This document shows, piece after piece, positions 43,709 to 51,493 of a stretch of DNA of 61,138 nucleotides. The stretch is from positions 1-61,138 of the forward strand of contig NZ_JADPRZ010000017.1 of the NCBI RefSeq assembly GCF_017347095.1, written 5' to 3'. The notes beneath the pieces are model-generated. The model saw only the letters and a program-made list of their open reading frames with translations. It did no database searches and was not told the DNA's origin. The stretch's first letter is position 1. Every line of letters starts with the position of its first letter. Position numbers and translations under genes: made by a program. Source of the DNA: Sporosarcina sp. E16_8. GTDB taxonomy: Bacteria > Bacillota > Bacilli > Bacillales_A > Planococcaceae.

Positions 43709-44108
43709 AAATAAAGAATGCAAATATAAAGCGGCCATTACACTTCGGACAAGCAGTATGTAAAAGCGAGGCATCATGCTTGGACATCTTTTTCGCATGA
43801 CTCGTATGTGAACGTGCCGTCCGTTTGGTATCTTTTGCTTTTCGAATCGATTGCATGTGCTTAGCCTTGAAAAGTTTCCTGTCATTTTTAACTAGGGCCA
43901 AAAGTTCCGAGAGCTTTTCATTGATCCCCTTCACGGTAGCCTCACTAATGTGCTGCTCCTTGTACTGGCTGATTGTTGTTAGAAGATCAGGGAACTGGAT
44001 AACATGTGCTGAGGTGAAATCCTTATTGAATTTAAATTTAGAGTTAGGTGAAAATGCGATGATGGAACAGACATCCTGCATTTCTTCTTGTCCTATGTAG
44101 GTAAGCAA
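43707..44108 (-). pseudogene. C-terminal remnant of a NERD-domain protein with zinc-ribbon tail
   Basis: About 133 residues resembling the C-terminal half of a nuclease-related-domain (NERD) protein: GHVQALLTYIGQEEMQDVCS, IIAFSPNSKFKF and SAHVIQFPDLLTTISQYKEQ. A basic linker follows, then one CPKC of a zinc ribbon near the end (ACPKCNGRFIFAFFI). The N-terminal catalytic half is absent: the frame closes with a TGA about 12 codons upstream of the TTG at 44108. It directly follows the SLH gene. A new short gene is possible but unlikely. Confidence 0.5.
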
Positions 44109-44169
44109 AGCTTGAACATGGCCGCTTATTGCTCATTTTCTCGTCCTTCTCATTTTTTGCATTTCCTAC

Positions 44170-45273
44170 TCATTTACCTTTTGTGCCCCACTGTTGCTGG
44201 TGTCGCTGCACTCCTTCTTCTCCGTAAAGTGTACGTACAAACACTTCTTCTGCACGTTTCGTTCGGATATTGATGGCGAACTTTTGCTCACATACCGCAC
44301 AATTAAAGAAGTCCGGATCGCCTATCGCTTTCAAAGTGAAAAATTCATCTTTGATTTTCGAGAAATCCCCTTTGAGCCATCTGTCCAAAATTGCTTCCTG
44401 CTCAGAACCTTTCACGGCAAAACGCTCAAGATAGCGAATGTTTTCCTTCGCCAACTGACCGAATGAATGGCCCGCCCAGTACATACTTGCGTCCGTATAG
44501 CCTTTGTTTGTTATATCCGTAATTAGATAATCGTACGGATCGTGTGTGATTTTCTGCGACAGCATGCTGAGCATCGCCAGGGCAACCTGATCGGGTTCAC
44601 CTAATTGCTGTTCAGAGACACGTGCAAACTGACCGCGTATCCGCTCTGCCGGATCAACTGGGTCATTCATATGTATCAACCGATGTAGAATTACAGAGTA
44701 ATGCACTCGTGTAACAGACTTATCGGGATTATAGAATCCGAAATCCCCTGTAGTAATTCCGTTTGAATAAAGTGCACGTATGTAGTTGCTTGCCGGATGG
44801 TCTTTCGGCACGTCCATGAAATCGAGTTCCACTTTCACTTTCAGATCAAATGCGATGGTCAGTACCTTCGCCATCTCTGCACGGGTAATCGGTTGATTCG
44901 GATAGAGGTTACCTTTTGCATCCGGTTCAAAAATACCGGCTTGCTGCAGTTTCTTCACGTCATTGAAAAATGCATTTTCCGTCGATACATCCTTGAACAG
45001 GACGAACGGCTTTGTTGCCGGCAATTTTACCGCACGGTTAACGAGCGCTGCCGCATGTTTTCGCGAGATGACTTCCGCCGGTCTGAATTCCCCGTTTTCA
45101 TAACCGCTTAAAATTTGCTGGTCCCTCATTTCATGTACAATTTCAACATACAGACTGTTCTTTGATACATCTGTAAACGGACTCTTCACTATCGCTTCAG
45201 CATCTACAGGCATAACCATGGCAGGCATAGCGAGTGCCGCCGCGAGGGCGAGTTTCCATATCTTTTTCTTCAT
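44170..45273 (-). CDS. S-layer homology domain protein 2, preceded by an ECF promoter
   Basis: A 367-residue secreted protein. It has a signal peptide (KKKIWKLALAAALAMPA, cleavage near DAEA-IVK) and three SLH domains (about residues 30-205) with FTDVSKNSLYVEIVHEM, ILSGYENGEFRP and YPNQPITRAEMAKVL. A helical C-terminal region of about 160 residues has no recognised family and contains a CxxC (NCAVCEQKF). The ATG at 45273 has CGGAGGAAATTCA upstream; an upstream frame from 45372 overlaps the promoter. The promoter at 45319-45344 matches that of the ECF operon at 17 kb, suggesting shared control. Confidence 0.82.
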   Translation of the reverse strand: MKKKIWKLALAAALAMPAMVMPVDAEAIVKSPFTDVSKNSLYVEIVHEMRDQQILSGYENGEFRPAEVISRKHAAALVNRAVKLPATKPFVLFKDVSTENAFFNDVKKLQQAGIFEPDAKGNLYPNQPITRAEMAKVLTIAFDLKVKVELDFMDVPKDHPASNYIRALYSNGITTGDFGFYNPDKSVTRVHYSVILHRLIHMNDPVDPAERIRGQFARVSEQQLGEPDQVALAMLSMLSQKITHDPYDYLITDITNKGYTDASMYWAGHSFGQLAKENIRYLERFAVKGSEQEAILDRWLKGDFSKIKDEFFTLKAIGDPDFFNCAVCEQKFAINIRTKRAEEVFVRTLYGEEGVQRHQQQWGTKGK

Positions 45274-45318
45274 TGAATTTCCTCCGATCTGCGCTCTCAC
45301 TGTCGTGAGCAAACTACA

Positions 45319-45344
45319 GACGCGATTTCCCGAGAAAAGTTTCA
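45319..45344 (-). promoter_or_regulatory. ECF sigma promoter of the second SLH gene
   Basis: On the minus strand: TGAAAC (45344-45339), 16-base spacer starting TTTTCTCG, and CGTC (45322-45319) followed by TGTAG. It agrees with the promoter at 17230-17255 in both boxes, spacer length, T-run and the TGTA after the -10 box. It lies 46 bases before the start codon. Confidence 0.78.
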
Positions 45345-45357
45345 TTTTTTTCATTGT

Positions 45358-45456
45358 GGGGTACCTGTGCACGAAATCTTCCTGTTTGTTTCAACAATCG
45401 GATTTATTTCACGGAAGGAATAACCTAGTATTGTGTGGTGCACAGCCAGCCATCAC
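45358..45456. repeat. Dispersed repeat, family B copy 1
   Basis: GTACCTGTGCACGAAA at the left and TGTGTGGTGCACAGCC at the right are inverted; the interior has TGTTTGTTTCAACAATCGGA and GGAAGGAATAACCTAGTATT. Copies at 49071-49180 and 59269-59370, and a right-end fragment at 51255-51288. Confidence 0.75.
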
Positions 45457-45463
45457 TAATAAA

Positions 45464-45490
45464 AAGCCCATTCCAAAATAGGAAGGGCTT
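45464..45490 (-). terminator. Terminator of the polymerase-YolD cassette
   Basis: AAGCCCATTCC pairs with GGAAGGGCTT with one mismatch; on the minus strand TTTTTATTA follows. The yolD-like stop is 8 bases away. Confidence 0.8.
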
Positions 45491-45497
45491 CTATGCG

Positions 45498-45827
45498 TTA
45501 TTCAGCAATCTGCACACTGATGATATCCTTCACCTGCATGCGGTCCCTTCCAAAAGGACTATCAACCGTAATCCACATTGACTCAACATTTATTTCTTTT
45601 ATGACGCCCATGTATAAAACGCTTTTCCCTTTATCCCATAACTTTACCTGTACTTCGCATTCTCTTTTTTTCGCGACTTCTATTTCGTACTGAATAGCTT
45701 GTAAATCAAAATCATCAAGTTCAGGACGTCCTTCATAATGATCTTCATTCTGCCATCTGCGCAACTCTGCGACGTGCTCTGACAGCATCATGGCAGTCCA
45801 TTTAATATTGCCACGATCTCGTATCAT
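45498..45827 (-). CDS. YolD-like family protein
   Basis: A 109-residue protein of the YolD family: DRGNIKWTAMMLSEHVAELR, DDFDLQAIQYEIEVA and IKEINVESMWITVDS. YolD proteins nearly always accompany UvrX/UmuC-like Y-family polymerases in Bacilli, and have been suggested to be UmuD-like partners. It lies 13 bases after the polymerase gene and ends the cassette. ATG after GGGAGGTATATC. Confidence 0.88.
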   Translation of the reverse strand: MIRDRGNIKWTAMMLSEHVAELRRWQNEDHYEGRPELDDFDLQAIQYEIEVAKKRECEVQVKLWDKGKSVLYMGVIKEINVESMWITVDSPFGRDRMQVKDIISVQIAE

Positions 45828-45840
45828 GATATACCTCCCA

Positions 45841-47103
45841 TTATTTGTGACCGCCGACTAACCTTGAACGACCGATTGCGGTACCATCTTCCGTGAGCGA
45901 CACGGCCCGTAGGATTGATGTTGATCCGTATTTATCACGTATATTATCCATAACCATTCCTAATTTACGATTCCGTAGTTTATGCCCATCGAAAAAGCTT
46001 AGTTGCATGGAAGTTTCATCTTCTAAATTGGTTATTGAGATCGTGATTTTTCGCACAGGGCGGCCATCGTGAAATTTATCAAATAGAGCGATACATGTCT
46101 TATATATTTTCATTGTGTCATTTGTGGCTTCTTCTATAGATAGCGACCGACTAAATCCACCTCCGAATGAATGCTTACTATAACCAATCCCAAGATGGAC
46201 GGTCCTACCCTCTCTTCTGCCTTCTCTTGCCCGACGAGAAACATCCTCACACATTTCCAAAATAACGACAAGCACTGATTCCCGGGTCACGTAATCCCTG
46301 TATAGCGTCTGCCCTTTGCCGTAACTTTTCACTTGACCTTCCAAGAGTGGAGCACCCAGTTCTGACAAATCAATTCCCCATGCGTGATGATAATATTGGT
46401 TTCCCATAACACCAAACTTCTTTTCAAGTCTTTCCAAATCGGCATGCGCTAGATCCCCAACCGAGTATATACCGATGTTATTCAAAGACTTCTCCGTCTG
46501 ACGACCAATTCCCCACATTTCACTTAATGGTGATACTGTCCACAGTTTTGCCGGCACATCTTCAAAGGTCCATTTTGCAAAACCTGTTTTCTTCGCTTCT
46601 AAATCCAACGCCAATTTTGCCATTAACATGTTAGGACCCATGCCAGCCGTTGATGGTAAATTAAGCGTTTCCAGTATTTCTGCTTGTATATCCTTAACCG
46701 TTTCCACCGGGTCACCCCAGAGTTTCTCGGTTCCCGTTAGGTCAATAAACGATTCATCAACCGAATAGACATGTATAGCCTCTGCAGGCACGTAATTGTG
46801 GAGGATATGTGTGATTGCCATGGACATTTTGAGGAAATAAGACATTTTTGGTTCGAACAAACGGATTTCGGGATGACTAGGGATTTCAAATAAGCGATTA
46901 CCTGTCTTTATACGAAATTTCTTTTTCATCGCGGGACTGGCCGCAAGTACGACCGACCCTTTTTGTTGTAGGTTGCCGACGACCGCGATTGGCACAGTAC
47001 GTACATCTAAATTGTGCAACGTAGCCATGCAGCTCGCATAGAAGCTCATCATATCGATACAGGCAATTTGTTTGGTTGGTTGCCCCTTATATATCGGATG
47101 CAT
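45841..47103 (-). CDS. uvrX: Y-family DNA polymerase (UvrX/YqjW, ImpB-MucB-SamB type)
   Basis: A 420-residue translesion polymerase. The palm has IACIDMMSFYASC (first Asp) and IHVYSVDESFIDLTG (catalytic SVDE). Thumb MWGIGRQTEKSLNNIGIYSV is a helix-hairpin-helix and the little-finger domain follows. Length and motifs match UvrX/YqjW of Bacillus. Its start is adjacent to the LexA-like gene stop, and YolD follows. Such polymerases are normally SOS-induced and error-prone. Confidence 0.92.
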   Translation of the reverse strand: MHPIYKGQPTKQIACIDMMSFYASCMATLHNLDVRTVPIAVVGNLQQKGSVVLAASPAMKKKFRIKTGNRLFEIPSHPEIRLFEPKMSYFLKMSMAITHILHNYVPAEAIHVYSVDESFIDLTGTEKLWGDPVETVKDIQAEILETLNLPSTAGMGPNMLMAKLALDLEAKKTGFAKWTFEDVPAKLWTVSPLSEMWGIGRQTEKSLNNIGIYSVGDLAHADLERLEKKFGVMGNQYYHHAWGIDLSELGAPLLEGQVKSYGKGQTLYRDYVTRESVLVVILEMCEDVSRRAREGRREGRTVHLGIGYSKHSFGGGFSRSLSIEEATNDTMKIYKTCIALFDKFHDGRPVRKITISITNLEDETSMQLSFFDGHKLRNRKLGMVMDNIRDKYGSTSILRAVSLTEDGTAIGRSRLVGGHK

Positions 47104-47307
47104 TTAACTTACGACTGTCAACGTGCGTGGTGATGAATTTACAAAGTTTATATACCCATTTTCCCTCATCCTATCTAAATGACCGTGGACTGTGGATGGT
47201 GATTTGAGTCCGACTGCTGTAGCAATCTCCCTAATCGTTGGTGGATACAGGTTTTCTGCTGTATAGCTTTTAATGTATTCTAAAATATTTCTTTGACGTT
47301 CGCTCAT
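47104..47307 (-). CDS. LexA-type DNA-binding domain protein without protease domain
   Basis: A complete 67-residue winged-helix protein matching the N-terminal domain of Firmicutes LexA almost throughout: RQRNILEYIKSYTAENLYPP, TIREIATAVGLKSPSTVHGH, LDRMRENGYI. The frame stops where the hinge, the Ala-Gly cleavage site and the Ser/Lys S24 protease should begin. Its ATG overlaps the previous stop by one base (TAATG) and the polymerase gene starts right after, so it is translated as part of the cassette and not a decayed lexA. It may bind SOS boxes without being inactivated by RecA; that is inference. Confidence 0.8.
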   Translation of the reverse strand: MSERQRNILEYIKSYTAENLYPPTIREIATAVGLKSPSTVHGHLDRMRENGYINFVNSSPRTLTVVS

Positions 47308-47690
47308 TAAATAACAGCTCCTTTGGTATGGTGTTCTCCGGACTTCGTAAAATAGATGCTTATCAATTCCTCGGTTCTGTTTCGTAACCGAATGTTTAAA
47401 TATTTACGTCGTTCTTCGTGACCATCATGCATAAATACGTACTCTGTAAACGTTCCATCGTTCAGTCTTTTAATTACTATCATTTTATTACGCTTCAAAT
47501 ATAGATTCGTTTCTTTCATTTCATGCCTTGCAGCCTTAAGTGCACCTTCAATAATTTCGACATAAGGTTTTTTCAATTTGAATGAACCAATTTCAATTTC
47601 ACCACGATCCTTCTCCAATACATTAATAATTATCGGTAAGTAAATCATGTTTTCGAAATAAGGTATTGCCTCAGATGGAATGAATCGCAC
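47307..47690 (-). CDS. Uncharacterised protein of the Y-polymerase cassette
   Basis: A 127-residue basic soluble protein, not recognised. Visible: EAIPYFENMIYLPIIINVLE, EIGSFKLKKPYVEIIEGAL and the motif LYLKRNKMIVIKRLNDGTFT. It lies 3 bases after the WYL-like gene and overlaps the LexA-like start by one base, so it belongs to the same transcript. Comparable small ORFs accompany uvrX-like genes on Bacillus plasmids and prophages. Confidence 0.65.
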   Translation of the reverse strand: MRFIPSEAIPYFENMIYLPIIINVLEKDRGEIEIGSFKLKKPYVEIIEGALKAARHEMKETNLYLKRNKMIVIKRLNDGTFTEYVFMHDGHEERRKYLNIRLRNRTEELISIYFTKSGEHHTKGAVI

Positions 47691-47693
47691 GAC

Positions 47694-47915
47694 TTAAATC
47701 ACCAGACTTTCTTTATATACGATGGGAACAAGTGCGAGCACGTTATCAATTGTAAAAGTTCGCCTGGATTTACGTAGAAAACAGTATGCACAAAAAGATA
47801 CCACACCGACCTGCAGTACATTGATTGTTCTTTTGCTGATTGCCCCATTTTTTGATATGTACATCATATCTAAGACGTAATTTCCATTCATCGACTTAAT
47901 TAACTCAACACGCAC
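47694..47915 (-). CDS. WYL-like mini-protein
   Basis: A 73-residue protein whose second half (GAISKRTINVLQVGVVSF, AYCFLRKSRRTFTIDNVLAL) matches the C-terminal part of WYL domains (Ixx-R-x-V, L-x-A-x-C-x-x-R-x-x-R-x-F). Small WYL-like proteins are frequent next to YolD/UvrX genes in Bacilli. GTG start at 47915 with AAAGGAGGGAACAGAT upstream. First gene of the cassette; an SOS-like box precedes it. Confidence 0.7.
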   Translation of the reverse strand: MRVELIKSMNGNYVLDMMYISKNGAISKRTINVLQVGVVSFCAYCFLRKSRRTFTIDNVLALVPIVYKESLVI

Positions 47916-47946
47916 ATCTGTTCCCTCCTTTTGTAATTAGTATACG

Positions 47947-47958
47947 GAATATACGTTC
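47947..47958. promoter_or_regulatory. LexA (SOS)-like box
   Basis: On the minus strand GAAC-GTAT-ATTC, one mismatch from the Gram-positive SOS core GAAC-N4-GTTC, 31 bases before the first gene of the polymerase cassette. The flanks (AA and CG) only partly fit the CGAAC-N4-GTTCG consensus. Confidence 0.5.
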
Positions 47959-47959
47959 T

Positions 47960-48413
47960 TATTGCAACCACAAATATCCACTTAACAATAGTTACCATAA
48001 ATGGATTATTCGTTAAGTGTTTGCTTGCTACTTTTTTAGTCATTTAAAGTATTAGTAAGTCATGTGTCAGATTACTTTTCTTTCATAGTCGGTTTTGCGG
48101 GGTCAGGAACAACCCTCCATGAATAGATGCCGTCCTGAAACGGACTTAACTTTATTGTGTCCTAGATATATACTTATAGATTCAAAAAAAAGGAACCTTT
48201 CACAGCAAAACTCAGCATGTTTCACTTGCAAAAAAACAAATCTGAGACGACGGTTAAGGCTCTCCAAGATGAAGGCGCTGACATTACAGCGCCTGCTTAA
48301 TTTCCTTTGTCTCGATTTTCTTTCCCAATGTTATATCGAACATTAATATGGTTTACACTTGGATTGTTGAATAAATTAATCGGATAAAAGTAAGGATAGG
48401 AGCGGGATAATTA
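47960..48413. other. Intergenic DNA with one hairpin
   Basis: No solid gene. AGGCGCTG (48273-48280) and CAGCGCCT (48287-48294) form a perfect 8-bp hairpin followed by GCTTAATTTCC. A 27-codon frame ending ADITAPA overlaps it; it may be the tail of a lost gene. Confidence 0.3.
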
Positions 48414-48701
48414 TGAAGTATTTCTTAGTTGGATTTTCACACACGGATATGATTGGTTGGAAGAAACATGTAAATGCCCATATTTACTATTTGGAGCAAC
48501 TCATTGGTGAAAAAAAAAGCATTGCTCATATTCCACGTTAAAGACCGCAACGAGCTACAAATTTTGCTGGAAAATGATCCATATTGGTATGAGGGATTAG
48601 TAGCTGATTGTAGTATTAATGAATGGGACCCAATGTTTGGTTCCCTCCAAATGCCACGACATAAGCTAATGATTAAATTGAGCAAGCTTTTAAACAAATA
48701 G
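48414..48701 (+). pseudogene. YciI-like protein pseudogene
   Basis: The frame from the ATG at 48414 reads KYFLVGFSHTD, KKHVNAHIYYLEQLIGEKK and stops. The adjacent frame continues with FHVKDRNELQILLENDPYWY and INEWDPMFGSL to 48701. Both parts fit one YciI-like (YCII domain) protein: FLV, H-x-x-YL-x-QL, then DPY and the final WxPxFG. The middle is deleted and the frame broken. A ribosome binding site (AGGAGCGGG) remains. Confidence 0.75.
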
Positions 48702-48734
48702 CAGGTACACTGGATAATAAAGGAGTGGGAGACT

Positions 48735-48977
48735 ATAAAACGTGAAAATGCAATCAAATTAATACACGAAGGATTTGAAAATGTTGGCCATGGCCTGGCA
48801 GCGATCGGAGACGAAACGAGACAAAAGATTATTCTGACACTCCTTAATGAGAATTGTTATCCGGGTATGCGAGTTGGTGAAATAACTGAAAAGGTTCATT
48901 TATCAAGACCTGCAGTTTCTCGCCATCTACGCATCCTCAAGGAGGATAAAATCATCAGTATGAGAGAAGAGGGATAA
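48735..48977 (+). pseudogene. ArsR-type regulator pseudogene
   Basis: An 80-codon frame reading GHGLAAIGDETRQKIILTLL, MRVGEITEKVHLSRPAVSRH and LRILKEDKIISMREEG is a clear ArsR-type winged helix (GDETRQKI, LSRPAVSRHLRIL). Where the family begins there is an ATA 9 bases after AGGAG, not ATG. The frame stops right after MREEG, at an A-rich run, before the last helix. Both ends look mutated. It follows the YciI remnant in the same direction. Confidence 0.7.
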
Positions 48978-49070
48978 AAAAATAATAAATTTTAGTAGTC
49001 TTGAAAAAGGATAACTGCTTGAATAGGTGAATATAGCTACATCGTATTAGGTTACTCTACCATTGATTGT

Positions 49071-49180
49071 GGAGTGCCTGTGCACGAAACTTTCATGTTT
49101 GTTTCAACAATCTGATTTTATTTATGGAAGGAATAACCCAGAATTGTATTTGAATTGTGTGGTACACAGGCAGGCATCAC
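49071..49180. repeat. Dispersed repeat, family B copy 2
   Basis: GGAGTGCCTGTGCACGAAAC, TTTCATGTTTGTTTCAACAA, GGAAGGAATAACCCAGAATT and the right end GTGTGGTACACAGGCAGGCA. The longest family B copy. Confidence 0.75.
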
Positions 49181-49257
49181 TCGAATTACACCCATGCTTG
49201 GCACACCAAAAAGCGTATAATAGGTGATCACTATTTTACACTTAGTTGAAAAGTAGT

Positions 49258-50259
49258 CTATAAACATTTCATTACGGTATCACCAAAGGTTCTAACATCG
49301 GATAAATAATCGAAACCATTTGGAGAACCGAAACTATTAAAAGCACGCACTACAACAATATCGTGTTGAGGTATAACTAATAAAGTAACGCCCGTATATC
49401 CTAGTATTTGATAAGAACCTTTAGGAACAAGCATTCCAATTTCAGATTTTTTGGAAGGTAAATCCTTAACAAACCATAAGAATCCGTTTTGTGGAAGATC
49501 TGAGTCAATTGATTCTGGACTTTGTAGCGAGGTGGCTAAAGTAATAATTTCACTCGGGACGATCTGTTTTCCATCTATGAATCCTTTTTTCAGATGAAGA
49601 GATCCCCATTTTGCTAACTCTCTTGCTGATACGTACATATTTCTTTCGTCTCCAGCTGTGCTTTTCCCGTTATACCAACTTGAATCATTGGGTTCTCTAA
49701 TTACCTCAACTAGATTTTTGTTTGTTTCTGCGTACCAACCAGTCGCTCTTAAATTCAATTTCTTAAAAACCTGTTCAACTAAAATTTCTGCAACTGTTTT
49801 TCCAGTTACATTTTCTACAATCTTCGTCAACGTATCTATTCCGATACCACGATAAGCCCAACTTTCCCCTGGCAAGAACTCTCGCAGTATTTTCCCTTCA
49901 CTATATTTGAGTCCATGTGTATGAGTTAACAGATGTCTAAGAGTTGTATCTTCGAATAATTGCGGCTCACATGTAGAATAATATTTTGTTACCAAATCAT
50001 CTATCGATTCTATATAACCTTTATAAATAGCGTATGCAACAGTAAAGCCTATGTAACTTTTCCTAACTGAAGCAATATGAAATTGTGTATTTCCTTGAAT
50101 TTTTCTGGCATCTAGAGCTTTGGAATGCTTTCCCCAATATTCTTCTAAAATAACTTCATCGTTTTTAATAATGAGAAGTGCAGAACCTGAACAATCTACT
50201 ACTTCAGAAGTGTTTTTGACATGAGATAGAACCGTACAAAATTTCTGACTAATAACCAT
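49258..50259 (-). CDS. Serine hydrolase, beta-lactamase/penicillin-binding (class C) family
   Basis: A 333-residue protein of the beta-lactamase superfamily (AmpC/esterase-like), without signal peptide. The nucleophile motif SVRK is at S64-K67, the second motif YRG at about 136-138 replaces the usual YxN, and GYTG near residue 293 stands where KTG/HxG is expected. LRHLLTHTHGLKYSEG is typical of the family. Activity on beta-lactams is doubtful; esterase or peptidase activity is as likely. ATG after GGGGAGTGGG. Single gene. Confidence 0.83.
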   Translation of the reverse strand: MVISQKFCTVLSHVKNTSEVVDCSGSALLIIKNDEVILEEYWGKHSKALDARKIQGNTQFHIASVRKSYIGFTVAYAIYKGYIESIDDLVTKYYSTCEPQLFEDTTLRHLLTHTHGLKYSEGKILREFLPGESWAYRGIGIDTLTKIVENVTGKTVAEILVEQVFKKLNLRATGWYAETNKNLVEVIREPNDSSWYNGKSTAGDERNMYVSARELAKWGSLHLKKGFIDGKQIVPSEIITLATSLQSPESIDSDLPQNGFLWFVKDLPSKKSEIGMLVPKGSYQILGYTGVTLLVIPQHDIVVVRAFNSFGSPNGFDYLSDVRTFGDTVMKCL

Positions 50260-50498
50260 AATTTACCCACTCCCCTAATACTATCGATCAATTCAATATT
50301 CGACATAATATTAGGTAATCCTCTAGTCGAACAAGAGATTGGATAACCATTCCGCAAAAATATCGATTTAATTACGCAACTGGTATGCATCTCGCATACA
50401 CCATAGGTTAACATAACACCAATTCTCGGAATTAGTTACCTCCATTACTCAATAAGAATAAGCTGCCATGTAAAGGGAGCGGATTCTGTGGTGTCTGA

Positions 50499-50594
50499 CT
50501 AAACATCTGTATCACGGTTTCTCTGAAAACCTAAATAACCTTCAAACATTCCGAATGCCGCAGCTAAAAGCCCTATCGTGACTTCGATTGTCAT
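50499..50594 (-). CDS. 31-residue hydrophobic small protein
   Basis: MTIEVTIGLLAAAFGMFEGY followed by LGFQRNRDTDV: one short hydrophobic segment and a charged end. It has the build of tiny phage or sporulation membrane peptides (XhlA-like end RNRDxD). The upstream GAG is a weak ribosome binding site. It lies downstream of the 80-residue gene in the same direction, with a T-rich hairpin between them near 50618-50645. Not shown to be real. Confidence 0.4.
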   Translation of the reverse strand: MTIEVTIGLLAAAFGMFEGYLGFQRNRDTDV

Positions 50595-50659
50595 AAACTC
50601 TTTATTTTTGGGTAAATAAAAGAACGTTGATTGGACATTCTTTTTGAGGCGTAATATCA

Positions 50660-50902
50660 TTACTCAATTTCACATAATTTCAATTCTGAAAAACTTTTCC
50701 TGATAATTTCTTCAGAATAAAAGTTTATTTTTCCACCTTCCGTAACCTCTCTGTATTTTACTCGGTAGGTTTTATCGTTTATCCTAACAATATCCGCTCC
50801 CATCATCAATTGCGCAGTTTGAAAATCAACAATACCTTCACTACTTCCTCTAGCTCCGAGTCCAAATTCAGTAATAGCATAAACTTTGACAGACCCATTC
50901 AT
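50660..50902 (-). CDS. Uncharacterised 80-residue protein
   Basis: Starts MNGSVKVYAITEFGLGARGS, then FQTAQLMMGADIVRINDKTY and ends SELKLCEIE. Soluble, mostly beta by eye, no family recognised. ATG after AGAGGAGTGGTTCT, a good ribosome binding site, which supports a real gene. Confidence 0.55.
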   Translation of the reverse strand: MNGSVKVYAITEFGLGARGSSEGIVDFQTAQLMMGADIVRINDKTYRVKYREVTEGGKINFYSEEIIRKSFSELKLCEIE

Positions 50903-51254
50903 AGAACCACTCCTCTGACATCTGATACTTTAACACTCTAACGCTTTACCGTTATAATACTACAGTTTCAGACATAAAAGGAACGAAGATTGCATTTAAC
51001 CCACAATTTTTTAAATATTCCCTACCTCGTCATTGTTCCATTGTGTTTTAGAGGGATAAGAGATGACAAAGGATAGTAGTTCGCGCTTCATACTGACCCT
51101 ACAGACCATTTAGAAACCCCAAGTTAAAGGTACAGGACTTGAACAGTAGCATTCATAATTGTCCAGGCCTGGACCGGCTAATCGCTTGATTCGTCCCTTT
51201 ACGGCTCCTGAATAAATAGGCTTCCGGATCCCCCTATGTTATTTCTAATTTAAA
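50903..51254. other. Intergenic stretch, nothing recognisable
   Basis: No coding frame, repeat or site that I can support; slightly less AT-rich around 51110-51230. Confidence 0.35.
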
Positions 51255-51288
51255 GAAATAAATTGTGTGCTGCACTGGCAGCCATCAC
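51255..51288. repeat. Family B right-end fragment
   Basis: AAATAAATTGTGTGCTGCAC and TGGCAGCCATCAC match the right end of family B copies at 45 and 49 kb; the left part is absent. Confidence 0.55.
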
Positions 51289-51301
51289 TACCTTAAACTA
51301 A

Positions 51302-51337
51302 AATGCCTGCCCCCAATTAGTATTGGAAGCAGGCATT
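51302..51337. terminator. Hairpin terminator
   Basis: AATGCCTGC (51302-51310) and GCAGGCATT (51329-51337), then ATTTAT. Upstream genes on the plus strand are not evident. Confidence 0.55.
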
Positions 51338-51493
51338 ATTTATACGAATGAAAATTGAGAAAGTAGTGCATTAATTATTAATGGTAGTAATGGACTCGAG
51401 TCTCAAAATAAAGCACGACTTCAAGTAGAAGTATTGGAACTTATTCCCCCGCGAAACGAACTAATCATAAATAGAATGCAGAGGAGAGTTCTT

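Noticed and set aside
48095..48346. 83-codon frame upstream of the YciI remnant
   Set aside because: Lys/Arg/Leu-rich translation of a hairpin-containing stretch without a start signal.
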